48,773 bases of DNA from Candidatus Bathyarchaeota archaeon (GTDB lineage Archaea; Thermoproteota; Bathyarchaeia; 40CM-2-53-6): NCBI GenBank assembly GCA_005882895.1, contig VBBD01000020.1:1-48773 (forward strand). The letters are read 5' to 3'. Below, one piece after another: positions 37,572 to 47,061 of the stretch (the stretch's first letter is position 1; each line of letters opens with the position of its first letter). The notes under the pieces are model-generated. The model was not told where the DNA came from, ran no database searches, and saw nothing but the letters and a program-made list of their open reading frames with translations. The position numbers were made by a program, and so were the translations under genes.

Positions 37572-38015
37572 ATGGGTGTCCCAGTCTTAAGGACTGCGAA
37601 GGCGTACGAGAAGTATGCTTGGATAATCTTTGCAATCTTACCAGTGTTCCACCTGGGTTTCGGCCTGGTCTTAATTTTCGCGCCTGCGGTGTTCTTCGAC
37701 ACGTTTCTTGAGCCTACGGCCCCAGGTTTGAAAGTTACGAGCCTTCTAACGCCTTGGTCGGTAAACCATGCCGGAGCACATCTGGGTTCAGTTCTCGTGG
37801 GCTGGTTCATAATGCTGGAAGCTGTAACATGGTTCGGGTATAGGAAGGGTGAGAAGTGGGCTTGGTATGCGCTTTGCTACGTGCCAATCCTCCTTGTCTA
37901 TGACGCATCGCTCCACTTTCCCATCCTGTCTGACATGGCAATACCTATCCTCTTTCTCGGATTGGCCATATTCGGACTTATGTTGCCTTTCAGAAAGTTC
38001 TTCCCAGGCAAGTAA
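37572..38015 (+). CDS. membrane protein, unknown
   Basis: Four hydrophobic segments; internal ATG of the 37428 ORF chosen. Confidence 0.65.
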   Translation: MGVPVLRTAKAYEKYAWIIFAILPVFHLGFGLVLIFAPAVFFDTFLEPTAPGLKVTSLLTPWSVNHAGAHLGSVLVGWFIMLEAVTWFGYRKGEKWAWYALCYVPILLVYDASLHFPILSDMAIPILFLGLAIFGLMLPFRKFFPGK

Positions 38016-38143
38016 CCAACGAACGCATCCCCAGAGAGCCTCAGGAAAAGAGCCATCCTCGTGGCCCATGGATCGCCCCGAGCTCGGCGTATGAACTCAG
38101 TGAACCTGGCACGACAAGATTTCCCTTCTTTTCCGTCCCCACG

Positions 38144-39010
38144 ATGAACGCCAGGATTGAAGGTCTTTTCGGGTATTTATATAACCAAACTCCACCGACT
38201 TTAGTTTCGGAAATGCAGTCCCGGTCTAGAGGGTCGCGTCTCCGAGATCCGCTAATCCTGATACCTATCCTCGGTCTTCTATGCGCGGACTTGGTCCTGG
38301 CATCTAATGTCCTGCTGTCGATTACCGCAGGAGATGTCTTTGCGCTGTTGCTTGGGACTCCATTGCTGACACTGTATACCCTGAGCCTGTTGACCCTCTG
38401 GTGGAGGCCCCGGGCAGGATACATCATGTCCACCGTGGTCTCCGCAGTATCTCTCTTCATCTTCGTAGGGATAGGGAACCCGCTTCCTACACTGGCGGGT
38501 CCTGCTGACACGACGGCGTTCCTGTTCGCCATCAGCTTTCCCCCTGCATTGATTACCGTTCTTGTCTACTCCCTTCTCGGGCTGCGAGCTCAAAGACATC
38601 CTCCAGACACCGGCAAGCCCGCCCAGACTATTCCCCGATACACCGTTGCAAGCCTGCTCATACTCGGATTTGTTATGGGAGGCATCGCGGTTGGCCTGAT
38701 GGCAGGAGCCACGCAATCCCGGCTGCTGGCCAATTCTTCCCCAGCAGACATCACAATTGTAAAAGATGCCGCCTTGCCCAGCACTGCTCAGCCATACAGC
38801 CCAGCCACATTCCAGGCCCATGTAGGACAGACAGTGACATGGGTGAATAGAGATACGACAGCCCACACTGTCACGAGCAAGGATAATCTGTTTGACTCTG
38901 GAATAATGAACATCGGCGCGAGGTACGAGTTCAATTTCACACAGGCAGGGACATTTCAATACTACTGCACGTTACACCCGAAGATGACAGCCGAAGTCAT
39001 AGTCTCATAG
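38144..39010 (+). CDS. membrane protein with C-terminal cupredoxin domain
   Basis: QAHVGQTVTWVNRDTTAHTVTSKDN...AGTFQYYCTLHPKMTAEVIVS with His/Cys/His/Met copper ligands. Confidence 0.85.
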   Translation: MNARIEGLFGYLYNQTPPTLVSEMQSRSRGSRLRDPLILIPILGLLCADLVLASNVLLSITAGDVFALLLGTPLLTLYTLSLLTLWWRPRAGYIMSTVVSAVSLFIFVGIGNPLPTLAGPADTTAFLFAISFPPALITVLVYSLLGLRAQRHPPDTGKPAQTIPRYTVASLLILGFVMGGIAVGLMAGATQSRLLANSSPADITIVKDAALPSTAQPYSPATFQAHVGQTVTWVNRDTTAHTVTSKDNLFDSGIMNIGARYEFNFTQAGTFQYYCTLHPKMTAEVIVS

Positions 39011-39291
39011 GCCTTCTCAGACAACTCTCGCTCAACAGGGCTTCGACAGCGCGACAAACGGGACCTACGCCGTTTAGGGAACTCTTGTAACGCCCAGACC
39101 GACACTGACACAGCTTCAGCACCAACCGGGAGCTATTGCTGATCAGCAAATCCTCAGATCGACGAAATGCCTAAAGCAAGTTCCCATCGCCAAAACTGAT
39201 CGGTGTCAGTTGCCGGCTTGTCCTGGGGGTTCATCAGTCACTCACACTCACCCCCTTAGGGAGTCCATCACTTACCCCCTGTGTTCCCTTA

Positions 39292-39315
39292 CCGATTAAT
39301 GCCACAGAACTGTGG
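39292..39315 (-). repeat. right member of the inverted repeat pair
   Basis: CCGATTAATGCCACAGAACTGTGG, reverse complement of the 37298 copy at 21/24. Confidence 0.65.
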
Positions 39316-39366
39316 GAAAAAGGGCGATTTTTCTGCAAGGAGCTCGCTAAGACTAGAGCTGTGTGT

Positions 39367-39501
39367 TTAGTTCGAGTTGATTGCTTCTTTCCAGGTGGAC
39401 CCGCAATAGCGGCAGTCGTGGTATCTGAAAGTAGCGTTAGACTCAGGACCGGGGTAGATGCAGGGGCTTACGCTTCCGCATATGGGGCAAGTATGGCTCA
39501 T
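39367..39501 (-). CDS. 44-aa zinc-ribbon microprotein
   Basis: Read directly: MSHTCPICGSVSPCIYPGPESNATFRYHDCRYCGSTWKEAINSN*; starts 3 nt after the thioredoxin stop codon. Confidence 0.75.
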   Translation of the reverse strand: MSHTCPICGSVSPCIYPGPESNATFRYHDCRYCGSTWKEAINSN

Positions 39502-39504
39502 ACT

Positions 39505-39891
39505 CTACTGCCTCGCTGTTGGTGTACTTGTTTCGAAGCTTCTAGGACCAAGTGCATGATCGATGCGTTCTCTGTAGGCCGAAGCAGGATAGGCGCCTAT
39601 GAGGCTGTCCTTGACGATTCCGTTCTCAAACAACATGCTCGTCGGTATGCTCAAGATATCGTATTTCATTGCCAGCTGCTGGTTGTTGTCGACGTTAATC
39701 TTGACGAACTTTACTTTGCCGTTGTACTCTTCCGACAGGGCTTCGATAGTGGGCGCGATCATGTTGCAGGGTCCGCACCAGTCAGCATAGAAATCGACAA
39801 ACACCGGAACCTCTGATTGGAGAACAGTTGAATCGAAGTCGGATTCACTTACCAGAATGACTTTCTTGTTGCTAATTGCTTGCTTGTTCAT
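39505..39891 (-). CDS. trxA: thioredoxin
   Basis: VFVDFYADWCGPCNMIAPTIEALSEEY...SIPTSMLFENG. Confidence 0.95.
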   Translation of the reverse strand: MNKQAISNKKVILVSESDFDSTVLQSEVPVFVDFYADWCGPCNMIAPTIEALSEEYNGKVKFVKINVDNNQQLAMKYDILSIPTSMLFENGIVKDSLIGAYPASAYRERIDHALGPRSFETSTPTARQ

Positions 39892-40039
39892 ACCTTTGTA
39901 ATCTGGCTGTTCTTGATATAAACATATCGATAATCATCTATATGATTTTGTAGACAGGATCATCGAACGAGACATGTAACTCAAGTCCATAGATACATAT
40001 CGACATGTTAATACGCACGCTGGCACTAGAGATCGGGTA

Positions 40040-40348
40040 ATGAAGCTCGCAACTGAAGAGTTCGACCGGATCAGCAAGGCCCTGGCGGATCCCCAGCGAC
40101 GCGAGATACTCCAGAAACTTGTCGCAAGGCGGATGAACTGCTCCGATGTTCATGCCATGTTCAATGTCTCCCAGCCTACCGTGTCCCACCATCTGAAGGA
40201 ACTTGCCATCGCCGGGATTTTGGACAAGGAAAAACAGGGCCAATTCTGCTTCTACCAAGTGAAGGCGGAGGTCTTGTCTGCCTACGTAGCAGAGCTGCAG
40301 CGACGCTTAGGCTTGGAAGCCATAGCAGTTGCTCCAAGAATGAAGTAG
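40040..40348 (+). CDS. ArsR-family transcriptional regulator
   Basis: ALADPQRREILQKLVARRMNCSDVHAMFNVSQPTVSHHLKELAIAGIL. Confidence 0.92.
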   Translation: MKLATEEFDRISKALADPQRREILQKLVARRMNCSDVHAMFNVSQPTVSHHLKELAIAGILDKEKQGQFCFYQVKAEVLSAYVAELQRRLGLEAIAVAPRMK

Positions 40349-40405
40349 CATCGTACATAGACGCTCATCAATACGTTTATATGTTCACGACACACATAGG
40401 CGGAT

Positions 40406-40609
40406 ATGTCTGATCATTCAGAGCCTCACGAATCATTACACCTGACAGTCGTGCAGGAGTCAGCCAAGAATTACCAATCATTCCTCAACAAGAAGAAAAA
40501 CCTAACTGAGAAACGCTCGATCATATCCGCACTGCGAAAACTTTTCGCTGAACAGTTAGAACCCTTCAAACAGCATCCACATTCTGCGGACACTGCAGGA
40601 TTCAACTAG
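40406..40609 (+). CDS. small hypothetical protein
   Basis: 67-aa ORF preceded by tacgtttatatg TATA-like sequence. Confidence 0.5.
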   Translation: MSDHSEPHESLHLTVVQESAKNYQSFLNKKKNLTEKRSIISALRKLFAEQLEPFKQHPHSADTAGFN

Positions 40610-40637
40610 GATTCAACACTTTATCGAGTGAGACGGC

Positions 40638-42113
40638 TTGGAACAGGTAGCAATTCAGAAGAGCGATGGCGCTAAACCTAGAGTCTCCGCTCTCAATAAG
40701 CCTCGCACTCGACTAATTCTGATATTGATCATCGCCGCCGGGTTCCTAGACGTCATCGACTTCTCCATTGTCCAAGTTGCACTTCCAACAATACGGACAG
40801 AACTAGTTGTCTCGCTCGCGGAGAGCCAGTGGATCATAGGAGCATACGGACTCACATTGGCGGGATTCCTGATGCTCAGCGGCAGAGCAGGAGACATCTA
40901 TGGGCAAAAGAAACTGTTCGTCTTCGGAATCGTCCTGTTTACAGTCGCCTCTTTTACAGGAGGATTGGCCCCATCCCTTCTCTCCCTGATTGTATCCAGA
41001 GCGATTCAAGGCGTAGGAGCCGCCATCTCCACCGCCACAGCCTTCGCGATTCTCGTAACAACATTTCCTGAGGGAAGAGAAAGAAACCGCGCTCTAGGCA
41101 TATTCGTCGCAGTACTATCAGCGGGCTTCGCTGCAGGGTCCATCTCCGGAGGGGTCCTGACGGCTGCGTTCGGCTGGAGGTCCGTCCTCTTTGTCAACGT
41201 CCCGATCGGCATTGTCGCTGCCGTTCTCTCCCAGAAGTTTCTGGTAAACCACCCCGGGCGAGCACTGGACAAGCACCTGGATCTACCGGGTGCTCTGGCC
41301 GTAACGAGTGGACTAGTGCTGCTTGTATACGCATTGACAAATGCTGCAACCGACGGCTTCGTATCGGTTCAAACGATTCTGCCCCTTGGACTTTCTGCTG
41401 TCGTCCTGGCCGGATTCGTGGCAATAGAATATCGTTCCCAGTCGCCGCTTATGCCGCTGGCTTTCCTGCGACGCGGCACGGTCTTTACGGCGAACGTCCT
41501 GGCGTTGTTACTAACTGCATCCGCTGGAGGAGTAGTCTTCATACTGACCACCTTCCTTCAGCAAGTATCGGGCTACTCTGCTCTGGTTGCAGGCCTTGAA
41601 TTTGTCCCTGCTGCAATGATCTTCTTCTTTGTGGGAGGCTTTGGCTCATCACGCCTCGTAAACCGTTTCGGGTTGAAACTCGTCCTCGTAACCTCAATGA
41701 CCCTCATCACTCTGGGTTCTGCTCTACTTACTCAGATCACCGTCAATAGTGGGTACGTCGGCGTGCTGCCGGGCATGCTTATCTGGTCGCTTGGAGCAAG
41801 CATCGGATTTCCCGCACTGAATATCGCCGCACTGGCCGGAACCAAGCCGGGAGAAGAAGGCCTTGCCTCAGGAATAATTGGTACTTCTCAGCGAGTTGGC
41901 TTCCCACTGGGACTCGCGATACTGCTGACAATTGCAACTGTTACGGATCCGCCGCCGGTTGGAGCTACAAGCCAGTTAGGATCTTTGACAGGTGTCGTCA
42001 CTGGATTCCAGTACGCATTCTTAGCCTCCACGATTATCAGCGCAATAGGACTATTGATCGCTCTACGCGTCAAGAACCCCAGAATGAGGACTGAACAACC
42101 GATCTTCAGCTAA
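40638..42113 (+). CDS. MFS transporter, DHA2 type
   Basis: DVIDFSIVQVALPTIRTEL, FLMLSGRAGDIYGQKKLFV; TTG start. Confidence 0.9.
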   Translation: MEQVAIQKSDGAKPRVSALNKPRTRLILILIIAAGFLDVIDFSIVQVALPTIRTELVVSLAESQWIIGAYGLTLAGFLMLSGRAGDIYGQKKLFVFGIVLFTVASFTGGLAPSLLSLIVSRAIQGVGAAISTATAFAILVTTFPEGRERNRALGIFVAVLSAGFAAGSISGGVLTAAFGWRSVLFVNVPIGIVAAVLSQKFLVNHPGRALDKHLDLPGALAVTSGLVLLVYALTNAATDGFVSVQTILPLGLSAVVLAGFVAIEYRSQSPLMPLAFLRRGTVFTANVLALLLTASAGGVVFILTTFLQQVSGYSALVAGLEFVPAAMIFFFVGGFGSSRLVNRFGLKLVLVTSMTLITLGSALLTQITVNSGYVGVLPGMLIWSLGASIGFPALNIAALAGTKPGEEGLASGIIGTSQRVGFPLGLAILLTIATVTDPPPVGATSQLGSLTGVVTGFQYAFLASTIISAIGLLIALRVKNPRMRTEQPIFS

Positions 42114-42114
42114 A

Positions 42115-42207
42115 GCGCTTTTTCCTGCATTCACTCAAGGGGGCGTTTACAAGTACTATTGCACGCTCCATTCGTGGATGAAGGGAAACCTCACAGTGAC
42201 TGCCTAA
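42115..42207 (+). pseudogene. C-terminal cupredoxin fragment
   Basis: In-frame ALFPAFTQGGVYKYYCTLHSWMKGNLTVTA* immediately after the MFS stop. Confidence 0.75.
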
Positions 42208-42328
42208 CAGCTAGGGGCCGTCTCAAAAGTGTAAGATAATCTTCAGCATGAGCAAGCACTAAGTACTCGATCATCGTAGCACGAGTGGCAAGTTCCTGAA
42301 ATCAGGCAGAGCCCTCTTCTAAGGTTCT

Positions 42329-42814
42329 ATGCAGTTCCCGAGTTATTCCGCGTTTCGAGGCTTGAAGGCGGGAGCGGTAGGCGGTGTTGTAGGCGCTCTG
42401 GTTCTGGGTGTTCTGGCAGGTCTCAGCGCGTTCGTTCTTGACCAGGAAGTGTTCTACGTGACCATTGCCGGGAAACTAGGATTGCCTTCTCCCTTCCTGT
42501 CCGGATGGGCAATACATTTTGCTGTGGGTATAGTCGCCGGGGGAATATTCATCGCAACAACCGCTCTGTTCAAACGGTTCGCACTTGATACAACCCGGAA
42601 GAGCTTCTGGGTTGGCCTACTGGGAGGGATAGCCATCTGGGTTCTTGTGTATGTGCCGATTACCGATCTTCTCGCCCCAGCGGACCTTTCGAACCTGATG
42701 TTCGACGGAGGCAGCTTCATCTTCCACCTAGTCTACGGGGTTGTAACGGCTCTCGTCTCCCTCTCTCTCATACGCCGGAGCGTCAGGACGAGAACACTGG
42801 CCCTCACTCGCTAG
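42329..42814 (+). CDS. membrane protein, unknown
   Basis: Four hydrophobic segments. Confidence 0.65.
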   Translation: MQFPSYSAFRGLKAGAVGGVVGALVLGVLAGLSAFVLDQEVFYVTIAGKLGLPSPFLSGWAIHFAVGIVAGGIFIATTALFKRFALDTTRKSFWVGLLGGIAIWVLVYVPITDLLAPADLSNLMFDGGSFIFHLVYGVVTALVSLSLIRRSVRTRTLALTR

Positions 42815-42821
42815 ACGTGGA

Positions 42822-43220
42822 CTAGATCGTTTTGAGAGTGACCACTTGGAGCGAGTCTATCTTATTCCCTACAGGGTCGAAAAGCGTGGCGGTATCCCCT
42901 TCGTTGTTCCAGACGAAAGCAAGTCTTCCCCAGTGTAGGACCCACTTTGATGGCTTTCCTTCTTCGAACGAATCTGTCCCTGGCCCAGTGTGAATGTAGG
43001 CTTTCTCACGTGAGGAAAGGGAGACTATATCCGGAAACGTGTAGACGTGGCGTCTCGCCCCCGTAGCAGTCTCATCTGTCAGGGTCCATCCCGCTAGGGA
43101 GATTTTTTCGTTTCCTTCGTTTTCTAGAACAACAAATTCTTCGTTTAGTCTGTCAGAAGCGTCTCTTCCATGTGGAATGTGGTTGATATGTTCAATGATA
43201 ATTCGGTTAGAGGTCTTCAT
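42822..43220 (-). CDS. lamin-tail-domain (LTD) protein
   Basis: NEEFVVLENEGNEKISLAGWTLTDETATGARRHVYTFPDIVSL...LAFVWNNEGDTATLFDPVGNKIDS. Confidence 0.8.
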   Translation of the reverse strand: MKTSNRIIIEHINHIPHGRDASDRLNEEFVVLENEGNEKISLAGWTLTDETATGARRHVYTFPDIVSLSSREKAYIHTGPGTDSFEEGKPSKWVLHWGRLAFVWNNEGDTATLFDPVGNKIDSLQVVTLKTI

Positions 43221-43301
43221 AGAGTGAATATTGGAGAAATCCGATATAAGAGTTGAAGGGATGATCTTAGTTCTTAAGGACCACAGAGTTACGTTTGACT
43301 T

Positions 43302-43688
43302 ATGGCGGGACGAGCTTCGTCGGCTAAGGGCCTGGAGTGGGTCGAGGCCAGGGTCTCGAACTATGAAGAGATGAAGAAATTCTATAGAGGCATTCTGGAT
43401 CTGTCATTGAACTTCGAGGAGGAGCGCAAAGATTTCATCCAGTTCAAAGTGGGCCCGTCAAAAACCTACCTTGCTCTGCTGGACACTAAAAAGACAGGAA
43501 TGACACGGTCGAAGGGTTTCGTTCCAACATTCGAAGTACCTGATCTTGACAAATTTATCCGGTCTATGAAGGAGAAAAGGGTGAGAGTTGGCAGAAGAGT
43601 AGCGGAGGGCGATCATGTCCGTCTGGTTGATTTCTACGACCCCAACGGCAATCTCCTCCAGGCATTTGAGTGGAAACAAAAAAAGTGA
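43302..43688 (+). CDS. VOC/glyoxalase family protein
   Basis: EARVSNYEEMKKFYRGILDLSLNFEEE...VRLVDFYDPNGNLLQAFEWK. Confidence 0.85.
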   Translation: MAGRASSAKGLEWVEARVSNYEEMKKFYRGILDLSLNFEEERKDFIQFKVGPSKTYLALLDTKKTGMTRSKGFVPTFEVPDLDKFIRSMKEKRVRVGRRVAEGDHVRLVDFYDPNGNLLQAFEWKQKK

Positions 43689-43830
43689 GGCTGCTCTCGG
43701 AGGGCATTCGCAGAATTAGCCACGTCAGGGTGAGGCTGAGTCTGCGTTTTCGGAATCACGGTTCTGCCTCGCTTAAGTAGCGCGCACCGGAGAAACAAGG
43801 GTCCATACTCTATCGGGGTCTAACTGCGTT

Positions 43831-44394
43831 TTGTCCAAGGGCTTCAGCAAATGGATCTACCGTCTAACACTGGCAAGATGGTACTACAATTATGCGTGGG
43901 GCTGGGTCATAGGATACTTCCTCAGCACCTTCACGATGATTGTGACGATCTACTACCTGATACCCGGTTTACGCGATCTGGTCTCGTTTCCATTATTTCT
44001 CGGGAGTTCGGGAATCTTTCTCGTCGGGGGAGGTTGGGTGCTGGGGAAGGTGTTGGTGAAACGGTTCAAAATCCAGCCGATAGAGAACTATATTTCGAGT
44101 GAGGTTAACCCGTTTACGAATGCTTCGTTGACGGCGAAGGAGAGGGTGTACTGGAATGCGATGGTGGTCTTGCTAAAGAAGGAAATGGCGAGAGCGCCGG
44201 ACACTGAGGTGCAGAAGTGTGTCGAACAGATGAACATGTACATCCATGGTCAGGTCCCGTTCAACTTCGACGAGCTAGACAACTTCCAACTAGGCGAACA
44301 ACAGGATCTCGGCGTGCCCCTGTCGAAGAACGTGACGAAATTGTCTCTGGCTACGGAGCTGGACGAAGGCCCAGAGGCAGCAGTGTCAAACTAG
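43831..44394 (+). CDS. membrane protein, unknown
   Basis: Two N-terminal TM segments; TTG start. Confidence 0.65.
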   Translation: MSKGFSKWIYRLTLARWYYNYAWGWVIGYFLSTFTMIVTIYYLIPGLRDLVSFPLFLGSSGIFLVGGGWVLGKVLVKRFKIQPIENYISSEVNPFTNASLTAKERVYWNAMVVLLKKEMARAPDTEVQKCVEQMNMYIHGQVPFNFDELDNFQLGEQQDLGVPLSKNVTKLSLATELDEGPEAAVSN

Positions 44395-44491
44395 GAGCAT
44401 GCCCATCTTTGCCACCGACTGGTTTTGCCAATTCTGATAATCCTCAGAAAGACCTAAGTCGTCAATTCCAGATCTAACGCCCTGTCGTCTC

Positions 44492-45478
44492 ATGCTCAAA
44501 ACAAAGTTCACCGAGTTAACGGGTTGCAGAGTGCCGATACAAATGGCAGCCATCGGATCACTTGCAAGACCGCCGCTGGCTGCCGCCGTTTCTAATGCTG
44601 GCGGTCTGGGCATGCTACAACTGTCAGGTTTCACGCCGGAGCAAGCGACAAGGTCGCTGGACGAAGTTCGAAAACGCACCCGAAACGTGTTTGGAGCTAA
44701 CTTCATCGTCACAGAAGCGTGGTATCCTGATCTGGAAGAGCTTCGGGAAGTTGTAGAGACCGCTTCGAAACATGCCAAGGTTGTCGAGTTTTTCTATCGC
44801 CAGCCAGATTCGTCGCTTGTCGAGCTAGTGCACAAGAACGGAGCGTTAGCCTCGTGGCAAGTAGGCTCGAACGATGAGGCAGTGGCCGCAACTAAGGCTG
44901 GTTGTGATCTGATTGTCGCTCAGGGTATCGAGGCTGGCGGTCATATCCGGGGGAAGATCGGGTTACTCTCTTTGCTCGAGCAAGTATTGGATTCTGTTAC
45001 TGTGCCGGTGTTGGCGGCGGGTGGTATTGGCAGTGGCAGGGCGATGGCCGCCGCGTTAGCCGCGGGTGCGTCTGGGGTCCGGGTTGGGACGCGTTTCATA
45101 GTTGCTGAAGAGGCGGAGGCTCACCCTCAGTACCAGAAAGCGTTGATCGGGGCGGAGCCGGAGGATACCGTTGTTACGGAGGTCTTTTCAGAAAACTGGC
45201 CCAACGCGCCGCACCGTGTCCTGCGGTCGAGCGTCGAGGCCGCTCAGGCGTTCAAGGGAGAAATCGTTGGACAGCGAAGGCTCGCGTCAAGTGGTGAGAT
45301 GGCACCAGCGAAGCGTTTCGAGTCGATCACCATGACCCGGGACACGACCGGGACGCTTGAGGCTATGCCTCACTGGGCCGGAGAATCGGTCGCTAGTGTC
45401 GAGAAGGTCCAGCCGGCAGCGTTGATCATAGACGAGCTCATGTCGGAAGCAGAGAGGCTCCTGCACAACTGGAAGTAG
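44492..45478 (+). CDS. nitronate monooxygenase (2-nitropropane dioxygenase family)
   Basis: PIQMAAIGSLARPPLAAAVSNAGGLGML, AQGIEAGGHIRG, VPVLAAGGIGSGRAMAAALAAGASGVRVGTRF. Confidence 0.93.
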   Translation: MLKTKFTELTGCRVPIQMAAIGSLARPPLAAAVSNAGGLGMLQLSGFTPEQATRSLDEVRKRTRNVFGANFIVTEAWYPDLEELREVVETASKHAKVVEFFYRQPDSSLVELVHKNGALASWQVGSNDEAVAATKAGCDLIVAQGIEAGGHIRGKIGLLSLLEQVLDSVTVPVLAAGGIGSGRAMAAALAAGASGVRVGTRFIVAEEAEAHPQYQKALIGAEPEDTVVTEVFSENWPNAPHRVLRSSVEAAQAFKGEIVGQRRLASSGEMAPAKRFESITMTRDTTGTLEAMPHWAGESVASVEKVQPAALIIDELMSEAERLLHNWK

Positions 45479-45567
45479 AGACCCTCGCCAGCACTGAACT
45501 AACCCGGCGGAAAATGGTCCATCTCGTAAACTCTATTATCGCAAACTAGTTCTCGCGGTCTCTAGTA

Positions 45568-46596
45568 ATGCTGCGAAGGTTTCGCATAGGTGCATTCCGC
45601 CCGGCCCTGTCCTTCATCGGTCTATTGTCATTCATTACCAGCTTCTTCGGGTCACGGCTTTTTGCGACACTCAATCCTACGATCGTGATTCAACAACAAG
45701 GAATTCACTTCCACCATTTCTGGTATGGGATAGCTTTGATGGGGATTGCAGGGTGGCTTGCGATTACCTGGAAGAGTGAGCGGCTTGACAGGGCATACGC
45801 GGTGATGTATGGTCTCGGAGCCGGGTTCATCGGCGACGAGGTCGGACTCCTACTTACTCTCAACAACTACCAGTCTGAGCTGACCTATGATTTTTTCATC
45901 GGAGCCATCTCGGCTAGTGTCCTTCTTCTCTTAGTCATCCGGTATCGTGTCGTGCTGAAGAGAGAAGTGTCGTATCTGATGACCCGCGAAGGGCTGGCTC
46001 TTCTAGGCGTGTTCGTTACAGGATTCTCTTTCATCCTCTTTGCGTTCGGGTCGTTGAGCTTCGGAACGCCCCTCGCTCTCGTTGGAATCATCGTCATACT
46101 CAGAGAGGTATTCGTGAAGCATGACACTGTTCTTGAAGGTAGAATGCCTAGAGGCGTCACCGTCATCGCGGCGTTGTCCATTCTCGGTGGGGCAAACCTC
46201 ATACTTGCCGGAGTTGGAAACATTCTCTTTCCGCCAGTTAATGTGTCCGACCTTGCAGGAGCAGGTCTCTCGTCCGGAACTATTGGACTAATCTCAACAA
46301 TATTTTCGCTTCTGGCGTTCGTCGCATTGGGTCTGGGCTCTCTCAAGATTCTGGCGGGGCTGGTGCTCCGGACGGGCAAGAGCTGGGCTTGGAGTCTTGG
46401 AATAGCAACAAGCATATCTTCGATTTTCTTGGACGCATCCTCGCTGGGTACAAGTCCTGAATTGCTTTCTGGATTGCTCACAGGGAACGGTATCGAGTTT
46501 CCGACATCCATCATCGCGATTATCTATCTTACGAGGCCGTATGTGAAAGCCTTCTACAGAAAGGCCCTCGGCGGTCCCAGAAACGAAAAGCTCTGA
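45568..46596 (+). CDS. multi-TM membrane protein, unknown
   Basis: Repeated hydrophobic segments; HFHHFWYGIALM. Confidence 0.7.
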   Translation: MLRRFRIGAFRPALSFIGLLSFITSFFGSRLFATLNPTIVIQQQGIHFHHFWYGIALMGIAGWLAITWKSERLDRAYAVMYGLGAGFIGDEVGLLLTLNNYQSELTYDFFIGAISASVLLLLVIRYRVVLKREVSYLMTREGLALLGVFVTGFSFILFAFGSLSFGTPLALVGIIVILREVFVKHDTVLEGRMPRGVTVIAALSILGGANLILAGVGNILFPPVNVSDLAGAGLSSGTIGLISTIFSLLAFVALGLGSLKILAGLVLRTGKSWAWSLGIATSISSIFLDASSLGTSPELLSGLLTGNGIEFPTSIIAIIYLTRPYVKAFYRKALGGPRNEKL

Positions 46597-46613
46597 ACCA
46601 GGGATTGTTCGGA

Positions 46614-47024
46614 TCAACCGTTGAAGAGCGGGATCAGGGGCGTCGCCAGTATGCTGAAGAGAAGAATCGCTAGAACCGCTGCTGTCAAGTAGACAAACAT
46701 CCTGTCCTTCTCGGCGGCGAAAAGGAAGAGAGAAAGTGCGACTCTCGCAACGGGAGTGGCGAGAAGTACGAGGAAGCCTAGCTCTATCAACGAAAAAGGG
46801 TCGAGAGATCCAAGTCCTATGGCTATGCCAGTGAGGCTGACCGGGAAGGTGCCGTGGGGAACTAAGCTTGGATTGTATGCGAGGTATGCAGACGTATCGT
46901 CGAGGGAATGGTTAGCCACGAATAGTGTTGTTCCGATGGCGATTATGATGCCCGAAAGAACGACGCCGGCCCTCAGTACTATTCCGAGGATGTTGTTCAT
47001 CGAACTGGGATCTTTCAGGTTCAC
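46614..47024 (-). CDS. DUF1634-like membrane protein
   Basis: ILGIVLRAGVVLSGIIIAIGTTLF...; neighbour of a TauE/SafE gene. Confidence 0.75.
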   Translation of the reverse strand: MNLKDPSSMNNILGIVLRAGVVLSGIIIAIGTTLFVANHSLDDTSAYLAYNPSLVPHGTFPVSLTGIAIGLGSLDPFSLIELGFLVLLATPVARVALSLFLFAAEKDRMFVYLTAAVLAILLFSILATPLIPLFNG

Positions 47025-47061
47025 CGTCTAACCCTCTGTTTCTCCTGGTCCCGCATCAGAG

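Noticed and set aside
39020-39300. Open frame after the cupredoxin gene (GTLVTPRPTLTQLQHQPG...)
   Set aside because: Considered as a decayed gene, but the frame begins after a TAG and shows no recognisable motif.
43660-43700. ORB-like GAGTGGAAACAAAAAAAGTGAGG
   Set aside because: Lies at the coding end of the VOC gene and is a poorer match than the intergenic ORB sites.
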